This document shows, piece after piece, positions 56,390-64,000 of a stretch of DNA of 64,000 nt. This DNA comes from Streptomyces antibioticus (lineage in GTDB: Bacteria; Actinomycetota; Actinomycetes; Streptomycetales; Streptomycetaceae): NCBI RefSeq assembly GCF_002019855.1, contig NZ_CM007717.1, positions 124,001-188,000 of the forward strand. Direction: 5' to 3'. The position numbers and the translations under genes were made by a program. Position 1 is the stretch's first letter; each line of letters begins with the position of its first letter. The notes under the pieces were generated by a model. That model was given only the letters and a program-made list of their open reading frames with translations, made no database searches and was not told the origin of the DNA.

Positions 56390-57859
56390 TCAGTGTGGCT
56401 GGGGCTGCGGTGCCGTGGCTCTGATGGTGGTCAGGGTCACGATCAGCGCGATCAGATAGATGCCGCCGCCGATGAGGAGGCCGTAGGCGTAGCCGGCGGT
56501 GAGCGCTTCGGCGCGGTCGCCGGGCAGGTTGTGGTCGGTGATGACGGAGGCGGTCGCGGCGAGGACGGCGAGGCCCACCGCGCCGCCGATCTGCTGGCTG
56601 GTGTTGATCAGCCCGGCCGCGATGCCCGTGTCCTCCGGGGAGACGCCGCGCACGCTGATGACGGTGACCGTGACGAAGACCAGGCCGAGGCCGAACCCGC
56701 AGACCAGTTGGGCGGGCAGGAGGACGGCGAAGGCGTTCTGGCCGGGCTCCAGGAAGCTGAGCCAGACCATGCCGGCGACGCCGATGACCAGTCCGGTGGC
56801 GATGACCGATCGCTCGGGCACCTTGGCCAGCAACCGCGGTCCGACACCGCCGGCCGCGAAGCCGATGCCGATGGCGAAGGGGAGGTAGGCGAGGCCGGTG
56901 ATCATCGGCTCGTACCCCTTGACGATCTGCATGTAGAGGGTGAGGAAGTAGAACGTGGCGAACATGCCCGCCCCGATCAGGAACATCACCGCGTTGGCCC
57001 CGGCACGGCTCCGGTCGGCGAGGACCGAGCCCGGCAGCATCGGCGCCCGGCCGGCGCGCTGGATGACGACGAACGCGGCGATCAGCACGACCGCGACGGC
57101 CAGGGCGATCAGGGTGGTGCCGTCGTCGAGGCCCTTCTCGCCGGCCCGGTTGATGCCGTAGACGAGGGAGCCGAACCCGAACGTGGCGGTCAGCGCGCCG
57201 GACACGTCGACCTTGCCGCGGTCCCGCCCGCCCTCCTTCAGGACGCCGGTACCGATGAGGACCGCGACGGCGATCGGGATGTTGATGTACATGACCCAGC
57301 GCCAACTGAGGTACTCGGTCAGCGCCCCGCCGAGCAGCAGGCCGACCACGGAACCCAGCCCGCCCATCGCCCCGTAGACGCCGAGCGCCTTGTTGCGCGC
57401 CGGGCCCGCCGGGAAGGTGGAGGCCAGCAGGGAGAGCGCGGTCGGTGCCGCGATCGCCGCGCCGACGCCCTGGAGGACCCGGGCGGCGATCAGCGCCTCG
57501 CCGCTGCCCGCGAGACCGCCGAACAGCGAGGCGAGGGTGAAGATCACGAGTCCGGCGCGGAACACCCGGCGGCGGCCGAAGAGGTCACCGGCCCGGCCGC
57601 CGGCCAGCAGCAGACCGCCGAAGGCGAGCGCGTAGGCGGTGACGATCCAGCCGAGGCGGGCGTCGGAGAGGCCGAGCGCGCTCTGCATGCTGGGCAGGGC
57701 GACGGCCACGATCGTGTTGTCGAGGACCAGCATGAGCTGGGCGGCGGCGATGACCGCGAGGGCGAGCCCGAGCCGTTCCCCGGACGGGGTCGGCGCGGCG
57801 GTGCCCGGGGGTGTGGCGGGGCCCGGTGGAGCGGCTTCGGTTCTGTCCTGCGTCGACAT
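56390..57859 (-). CDS. MFS drug efflux transporter, 14-TM DHA2 type
   Basis: 489-aa major facilitator of the EmrB/QacA family, with about 14 hydrophobic spans. Signature text: LMLVLDNTIVAVALPSMQ in TM1 (D-x-T-I-V motif), motif A GGRAGDLFGRRRVF, motif C region LGSVVGLLLGGALTEYLSWRW. It exports drugs or metabolites in exchange for protons. Downstream of the hemerythrin gene by 32 bases in the same transcription unit. ATG at 57859. Confidence 0.92.
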   Translation of the reverse strand: MSTQDRTEAAPPGPATPPGTAAPTPSGERLGLALAVIAAAQLMLVLDNTIVAVALPSMQSALGLSDARLGWIVTAYALAFGGLLLAGGRAGDLFGRRRVFRAGLVIFTLASLFGGLAGSGEALIAARVLQGVGAAIAAPTALSLLASTFPAGPARNKALGVYGAMGGLGSVVGLLLGGALTEYLSWRWVMYINIPIAVAVLIGTGVLKEGGRDRGKVDVSGALTATFGFGSLVYGINRAGEKGLDDGTTLIALAVAVVLIAAFVVIQRAGRAPMLPGSVLADRSRAGANAVMFLIGAGMFATFYFLTLYMQIVKGYEPMITGLAYLPFAIGIGFAAGGVGPRLLAKVPERSVIATGLVIGVAGMVWLSFLEPGQNAFAVLLPAQLVCGFGLGLVFVTVTVISVRGVSPEDTGIAAGLINTSQQIGGAVGLAVLAATASVITDHNLPGDRAEALTAGYAYGLLIGGGIYLIALIVTLTTIRATAPQPQPH

Positions 57860-57891
57860 GAACGTCTCCAGAAGGGGTGCGGGGAGGGAGG

Positions 57892-58551
57892 TCAGCGTCC
57901 TGCGGCGTCCTTGACGGCCCAGATGTCGAGGTCCTCGTAGGCGGCACGCCACTCGGTCTCGTAGGCGGCGCGCAGCGGGGGCGGCAGCTTGCCGAGGATC
58001 ACGGCGACCCGGGCGGCGTCGATGTCGTCCAGGAGCCACGGGAGGTAGCGGTTGGCGTCGCTCCCGATGCGGTCCTTCTGTTCGGCGCTGAACGCCGCCC
58101 ACTGCTGCGGGCTCAGGGTCAGGTCCATGAGCGCGAGCGCCTCCCGCTCCTCGTGGTCGAGGTGGGCACGGAGGTCGGTACAGAACGTGTCGACGAGGCC
58201 GCCGAGGCGTTCGGCGCCCGAGTCCCGGTCGGCGAGCGCGGCGTCGATGTCGGCCAACAGCGGGTCGATGACCGCGTGTTCGTCCTCCATCGCGTCGAGC
58301 AGCGCGATCTCGGAGCCGGCGCCACGGCCGACCAGCGCCTCGTACATCACCGGCCACAGGGTGCGGTCCTCGGAGGTGTGGTGGGCGGTGAGGAACTTCT
58401 TGAACAGCTCCCAGCCGACCGCGGTGCTCAGCACGTGCCGAGGGTCCTCGTCCACCCGGGAGGTGATCCGTGCGATGCGCTCCAGTTCACGGCGGAGCGC
58501 GTCGTGGATGGCGAACATCATCGTCATGTCGAGGTTCTTGAAGTCGCCCAT
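57892..58551 (-). CDS. Hemerythrin (HHE) domain protein
   Basis: 219-aa helical protein. His/Glu positions of a hemerythrin-like di-iron bundle are seen in FAIHDALRREL, LTAHHTSEDRTLWP, MEDEHAVIDP and LRAHLDHEEREAL. Such proteins bind oxygen or sense nitric oxide/oxidants. It is the first gene of an operon with the MFS exporter. ATG with GGAAGAGGAC upstream. Confidence 0.9.
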   Translation of the reverse strand: MGDFKNLDMTMMFAIHDALRRELERIARITSRVDEDPRHVLSTAVGWELFKKFLTAHHTSEDRTLWPVMYEALVGRGAGSEIALLDAMEDEHAVIDPLLADIDAALADRDSGAERLGGLVDTFCTDLRAHLDHEEREALALMDLTLSPQQWAAFSAEQKDRIGSDANRYLPWLLDDIDAARVAVILGKLPPPLRAAYETEWRAAYEDLDIWAVKDAAGR

Positions 58552-58587
58552 GTCCTCTTCCCTCCTGCACGTGTCCGGCTTGGAACG

Positions 58588-58616
58588 ACAGTATCGTCAA
58601 ACTACCTAACTATCAA
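58588..58616 (-). promoter_or_regulatory. Promoter of hemerythrin-MFS operon
   Basis: Minus-strand TTGATA (58611-58616) and TACTGT (58588-58593) are 17 bases apart, close to consensus for a housekeeping promoter. The region is AT-rich and contains repeated TAG(T)TTAGGTAG-like text, a likely operator for a MarR/TetR-type repressor such as the double-MarR protein. Confidence 0.6.
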
Positions 58617-58644
58617 GCTTCCAACCATCAGCGATCCAAGCTCT

Positions 58645-59991
58645 CTACGGCGCCGGACGCGCTCCCCCGGCGCGGGCGCCGACGGTGCCCTGCACGCCGT
58701 CCGGCCGCCGCTCCCCGTCCACCGGCTCGCCGACCTGCGCTTCTTCCCCCTCCAGGGCGTCCTCGGGCATCCCCTCGCGGATCCGGTCGAGCGCCGGCGA
58801 GGTGGCCGCGGTGGTGATCAGTGCCATCAGGACGAGGATCGTGAACAGGTCCTGGCCGGTCACGCCGAGGCCGAGGCCGACGTTCAGCACGATCAGCTCG
58901 GTCAGCCCGCGGCAGTTCATCAGCGCGCCGATCGACATCGCGTCCCGCCAGGACCGGCCGGCGAGCCGGGCCGCCCCGGTCCCGCCGCCCCACTTCGCCG
59001 GCACGGCCACCGCGAGGACCGCACCGGCCCACAGCCACTGCACCGGGTCCGCGGCCGGCAGACCGACGTCCGCGCGCAGACCGGTGGTGACGAAGAACAG
59101 CGGAAGCAGCACCGGCACGGCGAAGGCCCGCAGCCGGGCCGTCTGCAACTCGATGACCCGGCTGCCGCGCGGCGTCACCGCACCGAACAGGAAGGCCCCG
59201 AACAGCGCGTGCACACCGATCAGGTCCGTGGCCAGGGCACTCAGGCACAGCCCGCTGAAGAGCACCACCAGGACCATGCCGTCGGTGGAGACCCGCTCGG
59301 CGCGGGCGGTCAGCCGGGCCGGCACCGGACGCACCACCGCGACCATGAAGAGGGCGAAGCCGACGGCGGACAGCGCGGTGGTGACCGCCTCCATGGGCGA
59401 GCCTGCCGACGACACGGCGACCACCGCCGCCAGCAGACACCAGGCGGTCACGTCGTCGAAGGCCGCGCAGGCCAGCGCCGGCACGTCCAACGGCGTCCGG
59501 TACATGCCCCGGTCCACCAGGATCCGCGCCATCACCGGGAACGCGGTGGTGCTCATGGCCACCGCGATGAACAGGACGAACGGCAGCCGCTCCATGCCCT
59601 CGGGCGCGAACGAGTCGTACATCCCGAGGGCCAGGAGCGTGCCGAGGCCCAGGGGCAGCGCGATGCTCGTCATCGAGACCGCCGCCGCCGTACTGCTCTG
59701 CGCGCGCAGCGAGCCGATCCGCAGCTCGTGCCCGACGAGGAACATGAAGATGAGCAGCCCCAGGTACGGCAGACAGGACGCCGGCAGGAGCCACTCCTGC
59801 GCACCGGGCAACAGCCACCCCAGGAACGAGGGACCGAGCAGCAGGCCGACGGCTATCTCGCCCACCACGGGCGGCTGGCCGGCACGGCGCACCAGGCGCG
59901 CGCCCAGCGCACAGAGAAGGATCACCGCCGGGACGGCGATCAGGAGATCGGGAAGGGGATCGGTCGCGGCGGCGGCAGCGGCGGCGGCCAT
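58645..59991 (-). CDS. Cation/proton antiporter, CPA2 (Kef/NapA) type
   Basis: 448-aa membrane protein with about 12 spans. CPA2 features: VVGEIAVGLLLGPSFLG, the buried acids in AACAAFDDVTAWCLL (DD pair replacing ND/DD of NapA-type antiporters), and the core VLLPLFFVTTGLRAD. It exchanges Na+ or K+ for H+; the ion is not predictable. ATG at 59991 with GGAG. An about 40-residue cytosolic, charged C-terminus follows. Confidence 0.9.
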   Translation of the reverse strand: MAAAAAAAATDPLPDLLIAVPAVILLCALGARLVRRAGQPPVVGEIAVGLLLGPSFLGWLLPGAQEWLLPASCLPYLGLLIFMFLVGHELRIGSLRAQSSTAAAVSMTSIALPLGLGTLLALGMYDSFAPEGMERLPFVLFIAVAMSTTAFPVMARILVDRGMYRTPLDVPALACAAFDDVTAWCLLAAVVAVSSAGSPMEAVTTALSAVGFALFMVAVVRPVPARLTARAERVSTDGMVLVVLFSGLCLSALATDLIGVHALFGAFLFGAVTPRGSRVIELQTARLRAFAVPVLLPLFFVTTGLRADVGLPAADPVQWLWAGAVLAVAVPAKWGGGTGAARLAGRSWRDAMSIGALMNCRGLTELIVLNVGLGLGVTGQDLFTILVLMALITTAATSPALDRIREGMPEDALEGEEAQVGEPVDGERRPDGVQGTVGARAGGARPAP

Positions 59992-60050
59992 CAGTACTCC
60001 AGAGGGAATTCGGAGCTCGGGGGGTCTCACTGGGGAGCCAGCCGGGAGTC

Positions 60051-60488
60051 TCAGACGCCGTACGGGCGTACGGACTTGGCGTCGCGCAGGGCCAGCGCCC
60101 ACCAGAGCAGTTGGTCGAGCATGAGCTTGGCCGCGGCCTCGGCGCCCTCGGACTCGGTGGGGAACCGGCCCTGGGCGTCGTAGTGTTCGAGAACGCGCGG
60201 GAAGAGCACCGCGTCCTTCATGCCGACCGCGTGGAACTCGGCGAAGATCTGCCGCAGATGCTCCACCGCGCGCACTCCCCCGGTCAGCGACAGTCCGTAG
60301 CCGACGAAGCCGACGGGCTTGGCCTCCCACTCGGACCGGAAGCTGTCGATCAGGGTCTTGAGCGGGCCGGGGACGCTGCGGTTGTACTCGGGGACGATCA
60401 GCACGAACGCGTCGGCGGCGGCCAGCCGGAGCCGCAGCGCCACCGCCACGGGGTCCAACGCGTCGAGACTGCCCGGTAGTTCGTAGTC
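60051..60488 (-). pseudogene. N-terminally truncated NADPH-dependent FMN reductase
   Basis: From 60488 down, the minus strand gives an FMN reductase: DYELPGSLDALDPV, then FVLIVPEYNRSVPGPLKTLI, EWEAKPVGFVGYG and HAVGMKDAVLFP. The family's first about 40-50 residues, which contain the flavin phosphate loop (GSTRxGR), are gone. A foreign Arg/Thr-rich stretch encoded by an 18-base tandem repeat (two copies of GATCACGAGT at about 60503-60540) replaces them. Without that loop FMN binding should fail. Confidence 0.75.
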
Positions 60489-60793
60489 CGGATTCTCCGG
60501 TTGTCGATCACGAGTGGTCGGTCGGCGATCACGAGTGTTCGGAGTCCGGAATCCCGCGCCCGTTTCCATGACCGGAGGACGGAGACCCAGGCATACGCCG
60601 AGGGTCCGTCTCCCGCATTCGTCGTAGACGGGACCCCAGCAGGGCAGGGCAGGTCGGCCGAGCCTGGCGGGGCCGTATCCACGTGTCGCACGGATCCCGT
60701 GGCGACCGTCTCTGGAGGCGTGGGCAGGTCGCCGGTTACAGTCGGTTGGATCATGGACTCCGCGCGGCGGAGTACGGGGACGGGGGACGACGT

Positions 60794-61258
60794 ATGGCTT
60801 GGGACGAGTGGGAACACCTCAAAGCCGAGGCGGCGGAGCAACACGATGCCGCCACGCGGATGCAACTGAATCAGTACCCCGCCGACGGCGGCGGAGGCGG
60901 GGGCGGGGCCGCGCCGGGAGGCAAGGGCGATGAGCTCCGCGTCAGCCACGAATCACTGAACGGGAACGCGAACTCCCTGATCGAACTGGCCGGTTTGCTG
61001 TACGAGGGCCGGCCCGACGGCGACCTCTGCACGACGGCGCGCGCACCGCGCTCACATCCGGACGTCGCCGCGAAGGTCGACAGGTTCGCCCGCTTCGCGG
61101 ACGACCAGTACCAGGACGTGACGTCCCTGCTCGCCGCCTTGTCCACGCGGCTCAGGGACGCGAACGGCACCTTCGTCACGTACGACGGTGAGGTGGCCGG
61201 AGGCATGATGAACGCCATCCTCGAACTGGGCGTGTACGTCGCCCCGGAAGACCGGTGA
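60794..61258 (+). CDS. Small WXG100/ESX-like helical protein
   Basis: 154-aa protein. A Gly-rich break (residues 33-40) separates an N-terminal helix (WDEWEHLKAEAAEQHDAATR, starting with a W-containing motif) from a long helical segment SHESLNGNANSLIELAGLLY … DDQYQDVTSLLAALSTRLRD, resembling WXG100-superfamily proteins exported by type VII secretion. No signal peptide. Six bases separate it from the next gene. ATG at 60794. Confidence 0.6.
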   Translation: MAWDEWEHLKAEAAEQHDAATRMQLNQYPADGGGGGGGAAPGGKGDELRVSHESLNGNANSLIELAGLLYEGRPDGDLCTTARAPRSHPDVAAKVDRFARFADDQYQDVTSLLAALSTRLRDANGTFVTYDGEVAGGMMNAILELGVYVAPEDR

Positions 61259-61264
61259 CCGGCC

Positions 61265-62650
61265 ATGGCCTACACCTACCGCCAGGACGTCCGCTTCCTC
61301 GACGACTGCAACCCCGCGCTCGTGGAGCGCAACGCCCTGGAGTTCAAACGGCTGCGCGATCTGCTGCTCGACGTCGAGCCCGGCGCGCGGCGGGCTGCCA
61401 CCCACACACGGTGGGTGAGCGAGAACCGCAAGCCGTACGACAACCGCCTGCGGGAGGCGCGCGATCTGATCACGCACCTCGCCGACGGGTACGACAAGGC
61501 GCAGAGCGCGCTGCTGCACTACGCGTCGGCGCTCGAGACCGCCAAGTCCCACTACTCGGACGGCAAATCGGCGGAACAGACGCTGGCCGGCCTCATATCC
61601 CAGGTCGCGGACGCCGTGACGCGCGAGGCGCAGGAGGCGGGGCCCATGCGCCAGTGGGAGGACTTGCGGGGCACGACCGGTTTCCTGGACTGGGCCGCCG
61701 AACTCACCGTGGACATCGACGACATCAAGGACGACGCGAACCGCGCCCACGACCAGGCCAGTGCGGCGTACCATCGCGCCAAGACGGTGGAGGGCGAGGC
61801 ACGGGACGCGTGCACGACGGCGCTGGACGCCGCCTACAAGGCCCTCCCCGACTTCCGCGGCGGTGACTTCGTCGACGCCAAGAGCCTGATCGACGCCATA
61901 CCCGCGCTGCGGGCGGAGGCCGCCGAGGCCGCCCGGGATCCGCTCACGCACCTCCCCGGCAGCGGGTCCAAGGCGGAGTTCACCAAGGCGGTCGGGAAGG
62001 ACGACGTGTCGGCGTCCCTCGCGGACATCCGGATGCGCCTGACCGGGCTGCCGGAGGCCACCGACGCCTACTGGGCCGTACCGAGGAGCGCCGAGGAGCG
62101 CGCCGAGTGGATCGCGGCGAACAAGGAGATCATCATCGCGGCGGCGGAACGTTCCGGCCTGCCGCCCGACATGGTCGCGGGCATCGCCTGGCAGGAGGTG
62201 GGCGGCCAGTGGGGCTGGATGGACGACGGTGTCGACACCCTCCGCGGTCTCGCCGAGGACGGCTGGCTGCCCGGCACCCCGGAGAACCTGCCGTCGCGGC
62301 TGGGCGGTTCGCCCGACGAGACGTCCTTCGGCCCCATCGCCATCCAGGTACGACGGGCCGCGGAGGTCCTGGGGTACGACCCGGCGAACCTCACGGACGG
62401 ACAGCGGGACACCATCGAGGCCGCGCTCCAGGACCCCGGGCAGAACATCTTCATCGCCTCCGAGTACCTGGCCATGCTCAAGGAGGAGAGCGGCTTCGCC
62501 GACGTACCGGCGGACCAGATGACGCGCGAACAGCGTCAGGAACTCGCCGCCCGCTACAACGGCGGCCCCTACTGGCAGGATGACCAGGCCCAGGGCTACG
62601 GCCGTGGCTTCGACAGGAACCTGGACGACGCGAGGAGCGCCCTGAAGTGA
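61265..62650 (+). CDS. Helical protein with lysozyme-like C-terminal domain
   Basis: 461-aa protein. The N-terminal about 270 residues are coiled helices of the WXG100/LXG sort (YDKAQSALLHYASALETAKSHY). The C-terminal about 180 residues resemble a lytic transglycosylase/goose-lysozyme fold: ERSGLPPDMVAGIAWQEVGG (catalytic-type Glu in QEVGG), DETSFGPIAIQVRRAAEVLG and LAARYNGGPYW. No Sec signal, so export would need a type VII-like route. Function as a peptidoglycan hydrolase effector is inference. ATG at 61265. Confidence 0.7.
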   Translation: MAYTYRQDVRFLDDCNPALVERNALEFKRLRDLLLDVEPGARRAATHTRWVSENRKPYDNRLREARDLITHLADGYDKAQSALLHYASALETAKSHYSDGKSAEQTLAGLISQVADAVTREAQEAGPMRQWEDLRGTTGFLDWAAELTVDIDDIKDDANRAHDQASAAYHRAKTVEGEARDACTTALDAAYKALPDFRGGDFVDAKSLIDAIPALRAEAAEAARDPLTHLPGSGSKAEFTKAVGKDDVSASLADIRMRLTGLPEATDAYWAVPRSAEERAEWIAANKEIIIAAAERSGLPPDMVAGIAWQEVGGQWGWMDDGVDTLRGLAEDGWLPGTPENLPSRLGGSPDETSFGPIAIQVRRAAEVLGYDPANLTDGQRDTIEAALQDPGQNIFIASEYLAMLKEESGFADVPADQMTREQRQELAARYNGGPYWQDDQAQGYGRGFDRNLDDARSALK

Positions 62651-62958
62651 CCGCCCTGCCACGAGGCCCGTGGGGCGTAGCCCTCGCGCTCGCCTACGCC
62701 CTCAACACGTATGTCGCGTACGGGGCGTTGACGATCCACCCCCAGGGCACCTGGGACGAATCGACCCTGACGGCCATCGAGTTCGCCTCAGCTCTCCTGA
62801 TCGCCCTGGGCACGCTCACCTTCCTGCTCACCCTGTTCCCCGTACGCCGCCACACCCTCAGCCGCTGGTGGCTGACACCGGCCGTCCTGTTCCTGACGGT
62901 GGGCACGGCGCGCTGGGCGTACATCGTGCAGACGTATCCGCAGGGTGGGGGGAGTTGA
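62647..62958 (+). CDS. Small three-span membrane protein
   Basis: 103-aa protein with three hydrophobic segments (GVALALAYALNTYVAYGAL; FASALLIALGTLTFLLTLF; LTPAVLFLTVGTARWAYIV). GTG start overlaps the previous stop (GTGA), so it is co-translated with the lysozyme-like protein. It may protect the producer or assist export, but no family was recognised. Confidence 0.7.
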   Translation: MTALPRGPWGVALALAYALNTYVAYGALTIHPQGTWDESTLTAIEFASALLIALGTLTFLLTLFPVRRHTLSRWWLTPAVLFLTVGTARWAYIVQTYPQGGGS

Positions 62959-63063
62959 GGGGGGTGCCGCCCCCGGCCTGAGCGAGATGCAGCTCCTCCT
63001 ATCGCAAGGGCGAGCCCGACTCTCGGGAGGCACCCCGAGCCAGACCCTCCAACGCAGTTCAAG

Positions 63064-63092
63064 AGCCCGGTCGCCTTACTGCCGACCGGGCT
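63064..63092 (+). terminator. Hairpin terminator
   Basis: AGCCCGGTCG (63064-63073) and CGACCGGGCT (63083-63092) form a perfect 10-bp stem with a 9-base loop. It lies 106 bases after the small membrane-protein stop and closes the three-gene cassette. Confidence 0.7.
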
Positions 63093-63220
63093 TCCTCGTG
63101 CGCAGTGCCGGGCGTGACTGTCCTATGGAGGGAAGGGCAGATGCCTATGAACTTCTCAGCGCCCCGATCCGCACGTCCGGGACTCCGGTAAGACCCCTCT
63201 GAGTCCACCTCTCAGCACTC

Positions 63221-63251
63221 TTGACCCTCACGTGGCGTCAGGCCGCACCCT
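63221..63251 (+). promoter_or_regulatory. MerR-type promoter, 19-bp spacer
   Basis: TTGACC (63221-63226), 19 bases, then CACCCT (63246-63251), seven bases upstream of the ATG at 63258. The arrangement implies a transcript starting at or near the start codon (leaderless) and autoregulation by the encoded MerR domain. It resembles the promoter at 10948-10978. Confidence 0.6.
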
Positions 63252-63257
63252 CGATGG

Positions 63258-64000
63258 CATGGAGGATCACTGGACAGTGGGACGCGTGGCCGAACTGGCC
63301 GGCGTGAGTGTGCGCACCTTGCATCACTACGACGAGATCGGACTCGTGTGTCCGTCGGCTCGGACCACGGCCGGGTACCGGGCCTACTCGGCCGACGACG
63401 TGGAGCGGCTCAGGGAGGTGCTGGCCTACCGACGGCTGGGCTTCGGACTGCGGGAGGTGGCACAACTGGTCGGCGACCCGTCCACCGACGCGGTGGCGCA
63501 CCTGCGCCGACTGCGCGGCCTGCTGCTGGAACGACGTCACCGCACCGACGCCATGGTGACGGCCATCGACAGGGAACTCAACGCACGGGCCAAGGGGTTG
63601 AAGGTGACACCGCAGGAGCAACTGGAAATGCTAGGGGCCAGGCTGTACGACACGATCGGCGGCGCCTACACCGCCACTCGGCGGACGGAACCACGGATCG
63701 CCGCACAGATCATGGACGCGCTCGGGGACGCGCAGACAGTCCTGAACGTCGGTGCCGGCACAGGCTCCTACGAGCCCACGGACCGCGACGTGACCGCCGT
63801 TGAACCCTCGGCCGTCATGCGGGGGCAACGGGCTCCCGGCGCGGCGCCGTGTGTGGCCGCCGCCGCGGAGAGCCTGCCGTTCGAGGACCACTCCTTCGAC
63901 GTCGCGATGGCCGTCTCCACCGTCCACCATTGGGAGGACCCGATCGCGGGGCTGCGCGAGATGCGGCGCGTGGCCCGCCGCGTGGTGGTGCTCACCTTCG
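63258..64000 (+). CDS. MerR-SAM methyltransferase fusion (partial, runs off the window)
   Basis: Open frame of at least 247 codons, still open at the window end. Residues 1-75 are a MerR winged helix (WTVGRVAELAGVSVRTLHHY, TTAGYRAYSADDVERLREVL); 76-120 a dimerisation helix region (LRRLRGLLLERRHRTDAMV). From about 124 a class I methyltransferase follows in the same frame: LYDTIGGAYTATRRTEPRIA, motif I VLNVGAGTGSYEP, acidic TAVEPSAVM and SFDVAMAVSTVHHWEDP. No stop or frameshift separates them. This is an unusual combination of regulator and enzyme. Leaderless ATG is likely. Confidence 0.8.

Noticed and set aside
55776..56459. 227-codon plus-strand frame in the repeat-rich gap
   Set aside because: Pro/Gly/Arg low-complexity, no ribosome site, overlaps the MFS 3' end; attributed to GC-rich repeats.

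Overview
The window reads as chromosomal DNA of a Streptomyces or close relative. GC is very high with strong G/C bias at third codon positions, there is a WhiB-type Fe-S regulator, GTG starts are frequent, and many genes are coupled by 4-bp ATGA/GTGA overlaps. Several broken genes and one insertion sequence suggest an accessory (arm-like) region. I saw no rRNA, tRNA, CRISPR array or phage structural genes.

Layout. 0-15 kb is a patchwork: a WhiB-like protein, a decayed gene, a GNAT acetyltransferase, a UvrA-like ABC protein, a broken AraC-type regulator, a methyltransferase, a NUDIX hydrolase, an SDR oxidoreductase, an IS5-type element (9173-10594) that appears to carry a passenger gene, a MerR regulator overlapping a glycosyltransferase gene, an alpha/beta hydrolase and an orphan gene. 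15.2-33.8 kb is peptide/D-amino-acid cluster 1: S9 peptidase, a diaminopimelate-decarboxylase paralogue, XRE-cupin and MurR/RpiR regulators on either side of a divergent promoter region, M20 hydrolase, a complete Dpp/Opp-type ABC importer, then GNAT, an enolase-superfamily racemase, a DppA-type D-aminopeptidase, a second M20 enzyme and an LD-carboxypeptidase. 34-36.3 kb holds small singletons. 36.4-53.8 kb is cluster 2: serine hydrolase, M19 dipeptidase, a fused two-domain ABC ATPase, two permeases, a lipoprotein binding protein, an erythromycin-esterase-family protein and a prolyl oligopeptidase on the + strand, then, on the - strand, M20-GNAT-enolase racemase followed by a PucR-type regulator. 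53.9-60.5 kb has a biotin-carboxylase fragment, a double MarR regulator, a hemerythrin/MFS operon, a cation/proton antiporter and a truncated FMN reductase. 60.8-63 kb is a three-gene cassette: a small secretion-type helical protein, a helical protein with a lysozyme-like C-terminus, and a membrane protein. The window ends inside a MerR-methyltransferase fusion.

How the genes may work together. Both clusters pair an oligopeptide ABC importer and peptidases with the same three enzymes: a GNAT acyltransferase, an OSBS/N-succinylamino-acid-racemase-like enolase and a CPG2-like M20 hydrolase. In Geobacillus such a trio converts D- to L-amino acids irreversibly by N-succinylation, racemisation and desuccinylation. 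Cluster 1 adds enzymes suited to cell-wall peptides: D-aminopeptidase, LD-carboxypeptidase, DAP decarboxylase and a MurR/RpiR regulator. The central inference is that the window encodes two parallel systems for scavenging D-amino-acid-containing, probably murein-derived, peptides. The enzyme families are read from the sequence; the integrated function is inference.
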